A stretch of DNA of 64,000 bases, taken from Chloranthus sessilifolius. Lineage: Eukaryota > Streptophyta > Magnoliopsida > Chloranthales > Chloranthaceae. Location of the stretch: the NCBI GenBank assembly GCA_021018995.1, contig CM037586.1, positions 150,144,060 through 150,208,059 on the forward strand, given 5' to 3'. The notes beneath the pieces were generated by a model, which saw only the letters and a list, made by a program, of their open reading frames with translations, did no database searches and was not told the origin of the DNA. Each line of letters opens with the position of its first letter. The stretch's first letter is position 1. This document shows positions 44,085 through 56,279 of this stretch, one piece after another. Made by a program: the position numbers and the translations under genes.

Positions 44085-44901
44085 CTCGAACTCTAAATTA
44101 TGACGGTGAGGGCTGATGTACTTTCTCTGATGATCTTGAGCTATCTTGAGCCGTTCGCGTATCAATTTGACTTTTGTCGTCGTAGTTTGAACTAGTTCGG
44201 GTCCAAGCATCTTCCTGACACCAATTTTATCCCAACACAATGGTGTTCTGCAACTTCTGCCGTATAAAGCTTCAAGAGGGGACATTCCGATACTTGCCTG
44301 GTAGTTGCTATTATAAGAGAACTCGATCAACGGGAGGTGAACGTCCCAGGTCCCTCGAAAGTCGAGAATACACACTCGTAATATATCCTCAACTACTTGA
44401 TTCAATCTTTTCGTCTGGCTGTCTGTCTGTGGTGGAAGGCAGTACTAAAATCCAATCGAGTGTCTAATGCTTCTTAGAAGGTTGTCCAGTATTTAAAAGT
44501 AAATTTTGAGTCTCGGACAAAGACAATGCTAACTGGGACCCCATGTAGTTTGACAATTTCTTTAAGATAAGTTTCGACAAGCTTGTTCCCATCTGTGGTA
44601 GTCTTGAATGGTAAGAAATGATTTGACTTGGTCAACCTGTCAACTATCACCCAAATTGCATCGTTCTTCTTCATCGTCTTTGGTAGACCTACAATGAAAG
44701 CCATAGATATGTTTTCTCACTTCCATTCTGGGATGGGTAAGGGTTGTATAAGTCTAGCCAATTTCTTATGTTCTACGTAAGCACTTCGACACGTGTTCAG
44801 CTATTTTCCGCTTCATATTTGGCCACCAATACAAATTTCTCAGGTTTCAATACATCTTAGTGTTGTCTAAATGTACTGAGTATCCTGATTTGTGAGCTTC
44901 G
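44085..44901 (-). pseudogene. Element 2 integrase, degraded
   Basis: Pieces: zinc-domain remnant KMYWNLRNLYWWPNMKRKIA (about 44815-44880), core part FIVGLPKTMKKNDAIWVIVD with IVFVRDSKF in the 44474-44704 frame, and NQVVEDILRVCILDFRGTWD to LEFE in 44085-44405. The second catalytic Asp position reads FVRD instead of SDRD, and a frameshift separates the core pieces. It is inactive. Confidence 0.85.
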
Positions 44902-45950
44902 TCAAGTATCTCTTTTCACTTGGGGGTCATTAGGTATGCACAGTCTTTGCCTGAAGAGTAATGTCCCATTAGTCCTGAGGCTGAAATCGGGTTTCAATCC
45001 TATGGTTTCAATGATCTTCAAGATCTCTGGGTCCGTCCACTGTATTTCCCTGATTTTGTTCAAATTGAACGGACTCGTCACAATTCGTACCAAATATACA
45101 CCATCTTTGATTTCTCTGAGGTAAATGTCTTCGTTGGAGAGTTCATCGAAGGGCTTCCAAGTTTTTAATCTGGCTAACAGTGTCGAGGATTTCATACTAA
45201 GTGCATCGGCGACGACGTTTGCTTTCCCAGGATAGTAATTTATAGAGTAGTCATAATCTTTCATATATTCCATCCACCTCCATTGTCTCAAATTCAGGTC
45301 TTTTTGTGAGAAAAGGTACTTGAAACTTTTGTGATCCGTATAAATCTTGGACATCTCACCGTAGAGATAGTGTCGTCATAGTTTGAAGGCAAAGATAACT
45401 GCAGCCAGTTCCAAGTCATGAATCAAATAGTTTTTTTTGTGAGGTTTGAGCTGTCTTGACCTATAAGCGACAACTTTCTTATTTTGTCCGAGCACACAAC
45501 CAAGTCCCTGGCGAGATGCATCAGTGAATATTTCAAATTCACTAGTGCCTGATGTAGAAGGTAGGGTGAGGATTGGTGCAGTAGTAAGCCTCTTCTTCAA
45601 TTCTAGAAAACTTGTTTCATATTCCTTTGCCCACACAAATTTGACATTCTTTCGTGTGAGGCAGGTGAGCGGTAGTGTAATGCATGAAAATCTTACAACA
45701 AAGCGACGGTAGTAGCCCGCCAATCCGAGGAAACTCCTAACTTCGGTAACACTCGTCGGTGCTTTCTAATCTATAACTGCTTCGATCTTAGAAGGATCGA
45801 CGGTCACTCCTTCTACTGATATCACATGGCCTAGGAAAGTTACTTGTTTAAGCTAAAATTCACATTTACTGAGTTTGGCGTACAACTGGTAATCTCGAAG
45901 TATCTAAAGTGCGAGACGAAGGTGTTCCTCATGCTGTTCCACTCTTTATA
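44902..45950 (-). pseudogene. Element 2 RT end and RNase H, degraded
   Basis: RT thumb and connection text (CEF-stop-LKQVTFLGHVISVEG, then [19 protein letters not shown]) is followed by RNase H motifs [34 protein letters not shown][12 protein letters not shown] and [20 protein letters not shown]. Stops stand at Trp codons (TGA at 45376-45378; TAG near 45853). The RT palm with the YVDD-type motif, protease and gag are absent. The coding text breaks off at about 45950. Confidence 0.87.
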
Positions 45951-46510
45951 ATCCTTAACTTTTTAAAAATCAAATTCTCGTAGCCTCTTAAATAATTTAT
46001 TCGAAATATACTATCACTTCTCAACATCAATTACTTCTAACACTCTGTTGTATGTTATCCTCATTATTATATCTCATTGACCATAAAGTAATTCAAATAA
46101 ATCTGAGGTTTATGATAATAATTTATTCCTTAATCTAAATTCACATCTAATAAGTTATTCTTATAGCCAACATCTCAACCTATAATGAAAATTTAAACCA
46201 TCAAATCAGTCAAGATTTATCTTTTCTAATTATTCCCCAATACCTAAAAAATAAATCATCTAATTGCACCTCAATCTTCAAAGATTCTTCTCAATTTCTC
46301 TCACATGCTCCTAACTCATATAAGTTTTCATCAAACAGATCTTTAAATCCTTAATTGAACCTTCAAATCTTATGTCATTGATCAACACACTTTCTTAAAA
46401 TCCTTCAGTCCACAAAAGATCTAAAGCGTAGGGTCCATCAAAATGATTGTCACATCATCACCATAGTATACTTACATGAGCCACACAGTCCTCGAGGAAG
46501 TAAAGCCTGG
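45951..46510. other. AT-rich, pyrimidine-rich stretch between RT remnant and PBS of element 2
   Basis: It replaces gag, protease and most of RT. No reading frame or repeat is recognised. It could be element 2's own untranslated leader brought next to RT by deletion, or an unrelated filler. Confidence 0.4.
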
Positions 46511-46522
46511 GCTCTAATACCA
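46511..46522 (-). promoter_or_regulatory. PBS of element 2 (tRNA-iMet, one mismatch)
   Basis: Minus-strand TGGTATTAGAGC, against TGGTATCAGAGC in element 1; the single change is C to T. It lies 4 bp inside the 5' LTR. Confidence 0.85.
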
Positions 46523-46526
46523 TCTC

Positions 46527-49500
46527 TGTCACGACCCAGAATCCTTACCCGATCTTGAAGGCCTAAAATTCTGTGTTATGACATTGCACACTTGTTAAGG
46601 CGATAAGCGGACATACACATAATCTATAAATTGACTTATCATATGGATCGAGGCATTTAAGATAGCATTAAATGATAAATGGCTCATAAATTAGTAGCAA
46701 AAACTGTAGTTGACAATAAACAGACAATTCCTAATCATGCATCTAAGGTAGAAAATAAATCAGGTTTTACGTAGGATAAAATGATCTCGAACATAAACTC
46801 ATAAAGTATTAAAGAATAAAATATGTCTCTCAAAGGAAAATAAAATCTAATGTCTAGAACTAAATAACGCTCAAGGTTCATAGAAGTTAGCCGGATCTAC
46901 GCTCTCATCCAAGTGGTACCCGACGCCATCATCTACATGAGCCGCCTCCAGAACAGTAGCTTCTGTGTCATCATAAACAGGATAAATAGAGTCTTCATCT
47001 GAAACTGTTATATTTTGGGAGGGGGGTGAATTTACTTAGTCGCATAAACTCAGCGGGTTGCACAATCGATCCACCATAACTTACCCAGATGGTCGTGTGT
47101 GTAATCCCTTGAATTGTGCTGTATTTTAAAAATAAAATCAGCATTTTAATAAAATAATAAAACTACCCATACTCATAGCATATCATAATCAAACTGAAAG
47201 GGGCATAATATAAAATGAAAAGTACATGATGCTTCTATTTTCTTATCTTTTTTTCTATTTTTCTCATCAACTTAGCATACGTGACATATCGTAAGTCTTA
47301 TTATTATACCATATGCCTACACAACGTATTTCGTATCTTATTTATCTTGTTTAAACAACCTGGGTCAGGATGACTGCTCAAGCCTATCACACGAGATCCA
47401 CATGTAGACAACCACCTAACCTCCATATCATATCATAAACCACCATCCAGCCAGATGAGATTGTCGGCACAGTAACCACAATGTCCCCTTAATTAAAGAC
47501 AAAGCTATAATGTCCTTAAAACCTGTTATGACTGTAGACGTTGGACCCTTACGGTGGCTCGTAAGATATGGCACATGTAGAAACTTTATTCATATTTACC
47601 TAGCCTTTACAACGTATCTTGATATATTATATTATTATCCGGTTCTGGGCTTAGGTTCCCTCTCCGATTTCACATTTTTGTGGGCTTACCTACTTTCTTA
47701 ATGTACATGTATCTTAATATATTCATTTATCATCTTTACTTAAAACTTAGTTAAAATAGGTCACAATGCGATAGGCTTCACAAATCACGTTTTTCAAGAG
47801 ATAGATTCTATAGTAGCCTGGATGTATATTATGTGGCATCTCATACTATCATAGAGGGTTAAATCCGTACATGGACACCAACATTCCAAGTTTCATATGA
47901 CCGTGAAAGAAATTTTACCGTAATGAAGACTTATATCATATATCATATCTTATTCTTAACTTATATACGTATGTCCTATCGTGATTTTCTACATGATAAA
48001 TGTCATATGATAAAAGTGAATATACATAAGAAGAAACTATAAAATAAATATTAAGCATTTCATATTTTTGAAGAAAATTAATATAAAGCATAACACAAAA
48101 TATTGAAGTAAAACAGAGAATAAAAAATATTTAACTATATTTATTTTATAATAGAGTTAAAAATATATTTCGTTAGGGTTAATTGTGTCTATGAAACTTG
48201 GTGATTGATTGGTATAGCGATTAGACATTTTTTTGAATTCTAAAGGAGCACACGTGTCCATTCACGGGTTGTAGGAGCCTCAAAAGAGGTAACACATAAC
48301 AAGTATTAAAACATTAATGTTTGACCCCTTAACACATGACAAGTATTAAAAAACGTTAATGTTTGACCCCTTAACTTTTTGATTTCTGTCTAATGAAAGT
48401 TATTTAACATATTATATATAGTATTAGTGATTTACAAGTCATGAGATAAGTTAAGCATAAAATAAATCAAGACTCCAGAGATAATGTCAAATCCGTGCAA
48501 CTTTGGATTATCTAAAACTTATCCTGACTTACAGCTCAATTTTGACCTTTAAAACATCAGATTCTTGAAATTTCTATTTCATATAAAGTTGTAAAGCTCG
48601 TTCTCTTCATTTCAATGTCGAAAGAATTATGTCAATCCAAATTCAGAGTAAAAAATTATGGCCAAAATACTGAGGCTGTATCTGTTGAAAAGCTTGGCCA
48701 AATTTCACAAAAATATAGAAAAAACGATCTTATCGATTTTGGGCCAAATTTTTATATTTTTAAGACCCAAAATTAATTAGAATTAGAGGAAAGATTTGAG
48801 TTTTCTTTTAAGAAATAACTAAATAATTTAAGATGGATTTAGAAGCACCCACTTGTTGAAGCGTGATTCAAATCCTACGATGATTTGGGTTAATGGAGAT
48901 CAAATTCGGGAGACGATATGCCTGAGTCTTTTCGCGAGAAGTACTTTCTTACGATAGATTGGTCGCGGCGATAAGGAACTTTGATGGTGAAAAATTCTCT
49001 GATAAGATCGAAAAATCGATGAAGATCCGATGAGGGGTTGTGAAGGATGGCGCTGCTGAAGCTTTTACAGAGAAGAGAGAATAGAGAGAGACAACTGAGA
49101 GAAAAAATGAATATATTTTTAATTCCCTTTCTAGGTTAACACTAATTAAGACTTTTTGTACAAGATTTAATAAAATAGTAGTTTTTTCACGCAAGGAGAA
49201 TTCATACGTGACTTGAATAGCTTGAGAAGAGGTTTCATTCCAGTACTTTGTGTAAGTACCAAAGCAAATGGTGATTCTCTTCTGAAATTATAGTTATGCC
49301 CTTTAACTTGCTTCACTCTTCAAACGGGCATAACTTTTTATATTCTTAGTGAAAATCAATGAATTATACATCGTTGGAATCATATCGGCGAATACTTCGC
49401 AATGAGTCTAATATTAATATAAAAAAATCAGGCTATTTCTAAAAGTGGGTGGATTCCGGTGTGGAACATTAGTTCCATACACTGTGTGATACATCATCTA

Positions 49501-49538
49501 ATACCGTTAAATAAAATCAAAAAATTTTGGTTATTACA
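46527..49538 (-). repeat. 5' LTR of element 2 (3.0 kb)
   Basis: TGTCACGACCC (46527) to GGTTATTACA (49538). It has the donor-like CAACAA|GTGGGT (48852, minus, 686 bp from the start) and the module GCATCTCATACTATCATAGA GGGTTAAATCCGTACATGGA (about 47830-47880) shared with 5078-5262. A short internal duplication is visible near 48288-48368 (AACACATAACAAGTATTAAA twice). Confidence 0.88.
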
Positions 49539-50498
49539 GTAATGGTTGAATTCTCATTGGATTAACTCATTCTCTACTAGCCCCTGCTATGCAGGGTTCA
49601 TCTGCAACCTCTCTTCTCTCTACTAACTCCCTACTAGAGCAAATAAAATCTACTCTGGCAAGGAGTGAGTAGAGAGGAGAGTAGAATTGTTGAACTAGTA
49701 AATCTTGCATAAAATCTTACTATGCAAGGAGTTTTCAAGGAGAAGGGGTACTTGCTAAGGCAAGTAGCATGGTGTTAGCAAAGAGGATAGGAACCAGCTA
49801 AAGCAGGTGAACTCTGCTATGACAGCGGCTAGCAAAGAGTTATACCATACGCAACCTAACTCTCCAAATCTCCAGACTACCTATATGTATTTCCCTGCTT
49901 CGAAAAAGAAGAGGGATTTAGAGATGTTATAAAAAGGCATGGCAAAAGGAATTTGTGGATGATTCGATGTTCATAGTGACTCAAAAACTCAAGGAGGTTA
50001 AGATGGCGATAAAAAAAATGGAACATTGAATAATTTGGGAAAGTACAAAATTTAGTTAAGAGTATAGTAGAGGAACTCTCAAGAATCCAAATGTTGGCAC
50101 TGACAGATTCCCTTTAACCGGAGGTGGCCAGTCAGGAAATTAATGCTCTTAAAAATTTTAGTAGGGCATTGGACTTAGAAGAGGAGTTTATGCGAAGCAA
50201 ATCTAAAGTTCGGTGGCTTAAATTTGGAGACGTGAACACTGAATTTTTTCATGTCTCCATTGCGTCCAGAATATCAAGAAATGACAATTATAGTTAAAAC
50301 ATGGATGATGGCTCAGTTATTAGTGAGCCAAATCAGATTGGAAGGGTAGTCCTTACGTATTATAAGGATATTTTTACACCCGCTTCAGATGCAAGTAGCT
50401 TTCCACAAATCCTATTCAAGAATTATTTATCTGATCATCAGAGGTTGGTGCTCTCCAGAGATATCACTGCAGATGAGGAGATTAAAAATGCTATATTC
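49539..50498 (+). mobile_element. LINE copy 2, left part
   Basis: GTAATGGTTGAATTCTCATT onward aligns with copy 1 from 22591. Frame pieces LNFSRALDLEEEFMRSKSKV and WLKFGDVNTEFFHVSIASRI are the conserved W-L-x-x-G-D-x-N-T-x-F-F-H segment just before RT in plant LINEs. A MITE interrupts it at 49571-49840 and a second LINE piece follows at 50499. Confidence 0.82.
49571..49840. mobile_element. MITE with CTAGCC...GCAGRGTTCAYCTGC terminal inverted repeats
   Basis: Copy 1 of the LINE lacks this segment. The left end TCTCTACTAGCCCCTGCTAT and the complement of the right end TCTTTGCTAGCCGCTGTCAT pair over about 35 bp, including GCAGGGTTCATCTGC/GCAGAGTTCACCTGC. It is about 270 bp with no coding capacity. 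The superfamily is not certain because no clean target duplication is readable. Confidence 0.6.
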
Positions 50499-51344
50499 TT
50501 AGAGCGGCGTTCGTGGCAGCTATATGGCATATTTGGAGGGAAAGAAATATTAGAATATTTGATGATAAACAAAGGCATAAAAGGTTGGTTTTGAACGACA
50601 TTGTACGTGATGTTAGTACTCGGGTAGATAGGTTATGTATTGCTGGTGGTGATGATGCCCTTAGCATCACGTGGAATCTCAAAACTGTGGTGGTTTCTGA
50701 GCCACGTCATGGTCATTGGACTGCTCCCTCTGTTGGCAAGTTAAAGATTAATGTAGGCGCTCGATTTGAGAATGAAAGAGTAGCTTGTGCTGCCATTGCT
50801 AAGAATCATGATGGTTGCTTTGTCAAGGGAATGAGGTCGACTATGCTTTGCTTGGATGAAGTGGAAGGCCAGATTCCTGCCTTTCATTTTGGAAGTAAAT
50901 TGGCAATGGATTTACCAGCTGAGAGCTTCATCTTCGAATCCACATCAGCTGATGTGGTTGACTATATTGCTCATAAGAAGGTGTATAGATGGAAGGATTA
51001 TGTTTTACTTGGCTCTGTTAGGTTTTCTCTGAGAAATTGTGGGACTTGGAGAGCCCAACTTATTTTTGCGAAATACAACAAAGCTGTGATGCTTCTTGCC
51101 GGCAGGGAGTATTCTGCGGATACAGATACTTCGTGGTTTTCCAGTGAAGAACTTGGTAATGAGATACGCGAGCAGTTTCGAATGGACAATATTTATGTAT
51201 ATCATCATTTGTAATTTGCGGTGTCCTTTGCTTTGGGTGATGGCGATGCCGAAGCTCAAGTGAGGGATACCATTTGGTTTTTTATTTCTTTGTACTCTCC
51301 TTTGTTAGTTTTAATATAGTAAATAATTTAGTGATCAAAAAAAT
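50499..51344 (+). mobile_element. 5'-truncated LINE 3' end inserted in LINE copy 2
   Basis: The insert is flanked by AAAAATGCTATATTC (50484-50498) and AAAAATTCTATATTC (51345-51359), a 15 bp target duplication with one mismatch. It ends in an A-rich GATCAAAAAAAT tail. This is the signature of target-primed reverse transcription with 5' truncation. Confidence 0.85.
50513..51214 (+). CDS. LINE C-terminal RNase H-like (RVT_3) domain, 233-codon intact frame
   Basis: It starts MAAIWHIWRERNIRIF, the segment that follows the zinc-binding zf-RVT domain of plant LINE ORF2, and continues into WTAPSVGKLKINV...CFVKGMRSTM...FIFESTSADVVDYI, the layout of the plant LINE RNase H-like domain. The acidic residues expected at the three RNase H positions are replaced (KINVGAR for KINVDG, EGQIPAF for the AEALA helix, FESTSAD for ESDS), so nuclease activity is unlikely. 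The 5' end is cut by the LINE truncation, and the Met is internal to the original protein. The frame is unusually open compared with the surrounding decayed LINEs, which points to a younger insertion. It is not a host gene as far as can be seen. Confidence 0.65.
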   Translation: MAAIWHIWRERNIRIFDDKQRHKRLVLNDIVRDVSTRVDRLCIAGGDDALSITWNLKTVVVSEPRHGHWTAPSVGKLKINVGARFENERVACAAIAKNHDGCFVKGMRSTMLCLDEVEGQIPAFHFGSKLAMDLPAESFIFESTSADVVDYIAHKKVYRWKDYVLLGSVRFSLRNCGTWRAQLIFAKYNKAVMLLAGREYSADTDTSWFSSEELGNEIREQFRMDNIYVYHHL

Positions 51345-52300
51345 AAAAATTCTATATTCATCCCCAAAAAGAAAAGCGCCAAATCCTGACGGCTTCCTCA
51401 GAGTTCTTCTCTAGTTTCTGGGATCTGATTGTAGGTGACATCATTGTCATTGTGAGTAATTTTTTTAAAAGTAGTCGTATGCTTAAATCCATTATTCTAT
51501 GCTTATCAAGTTAATTTCTAAAGAACCGGGCTGATTCATTGGATAAGTATCGGCCAATAGCATTGTATAATTTTCTATACAAGGTTACTATGAAAATCTT
51601 TTCCGATATATAGATTGACAGAAGTGCTTCCTTCCCTAGTGTCTCCTAATCAATCCGCATTCATCAAAGGGAGGAGAATTACTGAGAATATAGTCCTAGC
51701 CTACAAACTTCTCTGGAATTTTGACTCGATTAGGGAGGAGAGAAGAGTTTGTGCAAAAAATGATCTTAAAAAAGCTTATGATAAAGTTAATTGGAACCTT
51801 ATTATGGAAATCTTAGACCAAATTGGGTTCAATAACTAGTGGAAAGGGTGGATTTGGGAATGCATCTCTTCTCATTCATTTTCTATGCTTATCAATGGCT
51901 CTTCCACTGGATACTTTAGATATAGATGTGGTCTCTGTCAAGGAGACCCATTGTCCCCTCTGTTGGTCACCCTTGTTATGGAAACTTTTATCTGTATGAT
52001 TAATGAGTACATTTGAAAAAGGTTTAATTCGTACTTTTGGTGTGGAGAATTGCCCTTCCATTTCGTACCTCGGTTTTGCTGATGCTTTGCTTTTATTCTT
52101 TTTAGGACTCTTTGCATTCGGCTTGGGGAATAAAAAGCCTTTGTGAGGATTTCTTTGAGTCCTAGTTTGCAAGCAAACAAAAGTAAAGCAAGCTATCTTT
52201 AGTGCTAGTTGTTTGCATGCTTGTTCTATTTGTAATACTGTTAACTTTCTAATGGCAGCCTTCCTAAAATATATTTGGGGCTACCATTCCTTTTTGGATC
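51345..52300 (+). pseudogene. LINE copy 2 reverse transcriptase
   Basis: SLVSPNQSAFIKGRRITENI and CAKNDLKKAYDKVNWNLIM correspond to L1 RT fingers and palm. GDPLSPLLVTLVMETF (about 51930-51990) is the CQGDPLSP block, and YLGFADALLLF-like text stands where FADD is expected. Several frameshifts. It is cut at 52300 by solo LTR F (target GGATC) and resumes at 58147. Confidence 0.88.
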
Positions 52301-53450
52301 TGTTACAATCCAAATTTTCAAAACGGTAATACGTTCAATAGATGTATGTGCTTAACAACTCATACACCACACACTTAGGATTTTCGGAATAGTATATCTC
52401 GGGATGTAGATTTTTGGTGCAAAAAATTATACATTTAATGACGTAATTAGTTGCACAAGAACATCTCATTTTAGACCTTTAGATGAAAAGCTCATATACT
52501 ACTTTGGGTGTGCTAGCTTCACACCAAACCAGCCCTTCACTATATATGTGAATCTTCTCAAGTAAGCTACATTTGCTTGAAAATTTGAGAGGAGAGAAAG
52601 AGAGAGAGCCTTGGGAGAAAATCTCCATCTCCTTTGTCCTTTCGAAGCCAAATAGTCGTTGATCTCCCTCTCAATTTTATCCTTCTTCAATTGTTGATCG
52701 CAAGGAAACATCAGCCCTTGCACAGTTACGATAAAGGAGCGTGAGAGAATCCCATCTCTCCCAAACCCTTTTCTGTTTGGTTAGAAGCCCTAACTCCCAT
52801 TGATCTCCTCACAAATCCCTCCCTCTACACAGGATGCTTTTGCTCCGCTTTGCATCCGCAAGAGATTCCAAATCCTGACTCCGTTATGATCGAAGGGAAA
52901 AGAGGGTTTCGAGGCATAAAAGCCGATTCTTAGATATGATCAGGGGCGTTGCATGCCCGATCTAAAGAGGTAAATCTCATACTTTATTTATATGTTTGGA
53001 TGCGATGTAGTTTGTGTAGATTGTATGCAAAGAGTAGATGCTTTAGATTTGAGAAAATGGGTTTTAAGAAGGGGAAAAATGCGCAGAATCGCACAAAATT
53101 GCGAGCGTGAGTTAAAATTCTTGTGGGCGAGTTGAAATTCGCTCGGCTGAATTTTCCCCATAATTTAGGGTCAAAATCGCGTGGGCAATTTTGGAAATCA
53201 CTCGCGCGAATTGGAACAAGGTCCTAACACAACACTATAAGTCAACGAGCCCTATAATTTTGTGTGAAATAGAAATGTCACGAATTAAATGTTTTAGAAG
53301 TCAAAATTTAATAACAAGTTGGGACAAGTTCTACTTAGCACAAACTTGTACATTTCACCTCAAAACTTAAAGAAATTCGACATGTGTGATTCTTTAGTCA
53401 TTGACATGTATTTTATAAATGTTATATGATGTAGATTGAGGACCGGAGTC

Positions 53451-55949
53451 TGTAATATCTCGATAATTTTTAATCCGAGTTTGACTGATTTCTTGCACGA
53501 GTCCGGCACGGTGACCAATGTCTCCATAATTTTTATTCAATAATAACTCATTAAATAATATTAGCATAACCTTGAGGGTTTAAAGATTTGTTTGGGCCTC
53601 TAGTGGCTAAGGTGTGCACCGATACGCGGTATGTCGCTTAACGCCAAAGCCAAATCTGTTGATAGAATTTTAGTTATAAATATCTAAGATATTTTTATTT
53701 TTCTCATTTGGCTATATGGGGGGGAGGTGATAACTTAACAGCCAAGCCATCTTGCAATAGACATTGAGAGAGAGAGAGAGAGAGAGTCATGCACCCTTTG
53801 GAACCTGTCACCCTTGAACCCCATTCTTTTGAGTTTTCGACCGCAAGATTGTGATCGTGCCGACTTTTCTTGAATTCCAATCATGCCTTTGGTGAACTCC
53901 AATCGTTGAAACCCCTTTTGTTTGTGAGCCGATCATCTCGCAGTCATCTTTCGTGTTTAGAAGAGATTGGAATCGACCTAGGATCGTAAACGCCTTCATC
54001 CTGAGTTGCGGTGTGCAATTGTTGTGGAGTCGCCGTAAGAATCCGAAGGTTTTGCTTCAAAACCCTCTTCGGCTACATTTTTTAAAGCCGTGAAATCAAT
54101 AGGCAAAAAGGTTAGTTTCCCTTTGATTTTCATGGTTTAAATTATACAATAAATCTTTGCTTTAGTTTAGTGTATGTGTGTGTGTGCAAAATAGAGCGAA
54201 TCCGATAAGATTTGAAGGGAAAAAATAGACCAAGGAAGCAACCTGAAGGGTTCTGAACCCGAGAAAATTGAACGTCGAATTGGGAATTCGAAGTTCAAAT
54301 TTAAAATCGATGCTTGAAATTAAAAATCAATTTTTGAAGAAATTTGAGCATCGAATTTGAATTCGAAGTTCGAATTTGGTATGATGTGCTGGCACTGCTT
54401 TGGTATTTTGGTCATAACTTTTTATTTAGAACTCGGATTGACGAGACTTTTGAGGCGTTGGAAAGAAGACAACGAGCCTATAACTTTTATGAATTAACAA
54501 ATTTATGAATCGAAGGTTATAAAGGTCAAAATTTAGGATGAAGTAGGGATAATTTTTCACATGATCTAATGTTACCTTAAACTTGTCTGTTTTGCCTAGT
54601 TGTAAGAAAATTTTAGGAACATTGGCTTATATGATAATTAGTCAGTAACATGTATATACACGAATGCTTGTAATGTAGATTAAGGATTAGAGATCGTTGA
54701 GTGGGCATTTGCATTGCCTCCGATAGGCTCAACTCTAAACTAAGGTAGGAGAATCTCGAGTGGGCATTTGCATTGCCTCCGATAGGCTCAACTCTAAACT
54801 AAGGTAGGAGAATCTCATCATCACTTACATTCTATTTTCATTCACATAGATATTTTGTATTATAATTTTTTGAACTCTGCATATGATATTTGAACTTTTC
54901 ATCTGTAAACTAGAACCCGATTAAGAACTCTGAATCTGAAATAAGAACGCAAAAAAAAATTCGAATCTGCTCTAAATTTGAAACTCTGAATTATGTATTA
55001 TAATTTGCATATAAATTATGTACTAAATTTTGTACTTGATTTGAGGTTAATTAAAATGAAACCCTAAATTCCATAAATCGTGATGACGGTAAATCAACCT
55101 AGCACAAGTTTCCTTCATAACACAGGGGCTTGTTGCAATTTTAGAAAAAGGGTTCATTGAACGACGATGGTTAGTAGCCATTGGTATTACTTTTGCTCTC
55201 ATGATATATTAATTTGAGAGATAGATTAAGTTGAGACTTTAAGTCATGAATTCAATAAGCTTTGCATATATGAATTAAGAAATAATGAACATCTAAACTC
55301 TTTTACCCGTTTTGAATCTAATTTAAGAATCTGCTGTAAGACTTCGCATATGAAACTGCATTCGACCATAGCATTGACATCCAGTTATCTATTCTGTTTT
55401 GAATATCTGTTTTGAAAATCATATATTTTGTATATTTTGAAAATCATGTTTATTGAGATATAATGTGATTGATATGAGTCTCTTCTACTGAGCTTTGTTG
55501 TTAGCTCACTCCGACTACACATCACAGGTACTGATTTAGCCACTGTTGCCTTAGGCTACGAGAGTGATCCAGACTACGATCCTAAGGAATTCTTTCCTGT
55601 TTAGGATCCTTCCTGTTATGCACTTTTTGTGGGTTTCATACGTAGGCTTGGTACGACCGGTTGGTTTTATTTTATGCATTAGAATAGTTGTAATTATACT
55701 TATTTTTTCTGCGAACCATGTTTCAATGATGGTCGGCCATCATCAGTAGTTCTTTTCGATTCTTCTACCCATGGTTTTGCCTGGGGTTAGAATTGTTACT
55801 TTTGTTTTCCTCTTTTCTTATAGAAATTGAGTTTTTTTGCACTTTTACTTTGATATTTGCTTGTGTTTCATCCGGCTTATTGTTTAATCAATAGGTTAGT
55901 GAGCCGACCTTTCCTATACCTAGAGGATTGGAAAAGTCGAGTCGTCACA
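53451..55949 (+). mobile_element. Inner solo LTR nested in solo LTR F, 2.5 kb
   Basis: TGTAATATCTCG (53451) to GTCGTCACA (55949), flanked by GAGTC and GAGTT (one C/T difference). GA-repeat leader at 53765-53787, donor-like CAAAAAG|GTTAGT at 54111, acceptor-like AATGTAG at 54678, family motif TTAGCTCACTCCGACTACAC ATCACAGG at 55501-55528. A 65 bp tandem duplication (GATCGTTGAGTGGGCATTTG-type unit) lies at 54693-54815. Confidence 0.9.
54245..54385. repeat. Self-complementary minisatellite (TTCGAATTC/GAAGTTCGAAT type) in inner solo LTR
   Basis: Degenerate units GAACGTCGAATTGGGAATTC and GAATTTGAATTCGAAGTTCG, able to pair with each other. Same place in the LTR as the blocks at 35875 and 41475, different unit. 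Confidence 0.7.
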
Positions 55950-56279
55950 GAGTTCATCAATAGGAATCATTGTGTGCGCTCTAGCGACGCTAGAGTTGAG
56001 GTAGGGGAAACTCAATGCCCATTTGCATTCTTGACTTCGATTCATAGGCTCTTATGATATCTGTTTGAGTTAAATTGTCATCTTTGAAAATGGATTTGGA
56101 AATTGTGGATTTGTCTGTACTCGAACATTTAGATTCTTTGAAACTTTGAACATTGAAATTTAGAACTTTGAAATCTTTTGAAATTACTGTGGGAAAAATT
56201 TGATACACAATTGCATTTTGATTTGATTTCATAGATGCTTTGATATGATTGAATGAACTACGATAAATTTGGCTGCTTC

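Larger units (their letters stand above)
38035..49538 (-). mobile_element. Element 2: Ty3/gypsy chromovirus with internal deletion and a nested solo LTR
   Basis: Minus strand: 5' LTR 46527-49538, PBS-like site 46511-46522, RT end/RNase H/integrase fragments 45950-44085, an intron now containing solo LTR E (40710-44007), GPY/chromodomain 40704-40296, PPT region and 3' LTR 40111-38035. Gag, protease and most of RT are absent. It sits at the left edge of LINE copy 2 (GTAATGG follows the LTR). The 3' LTR lacks about 0.6 kb at its U5 end, so no TSD is visible. Many stops; non-autonomous. Confidence 0.87.
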
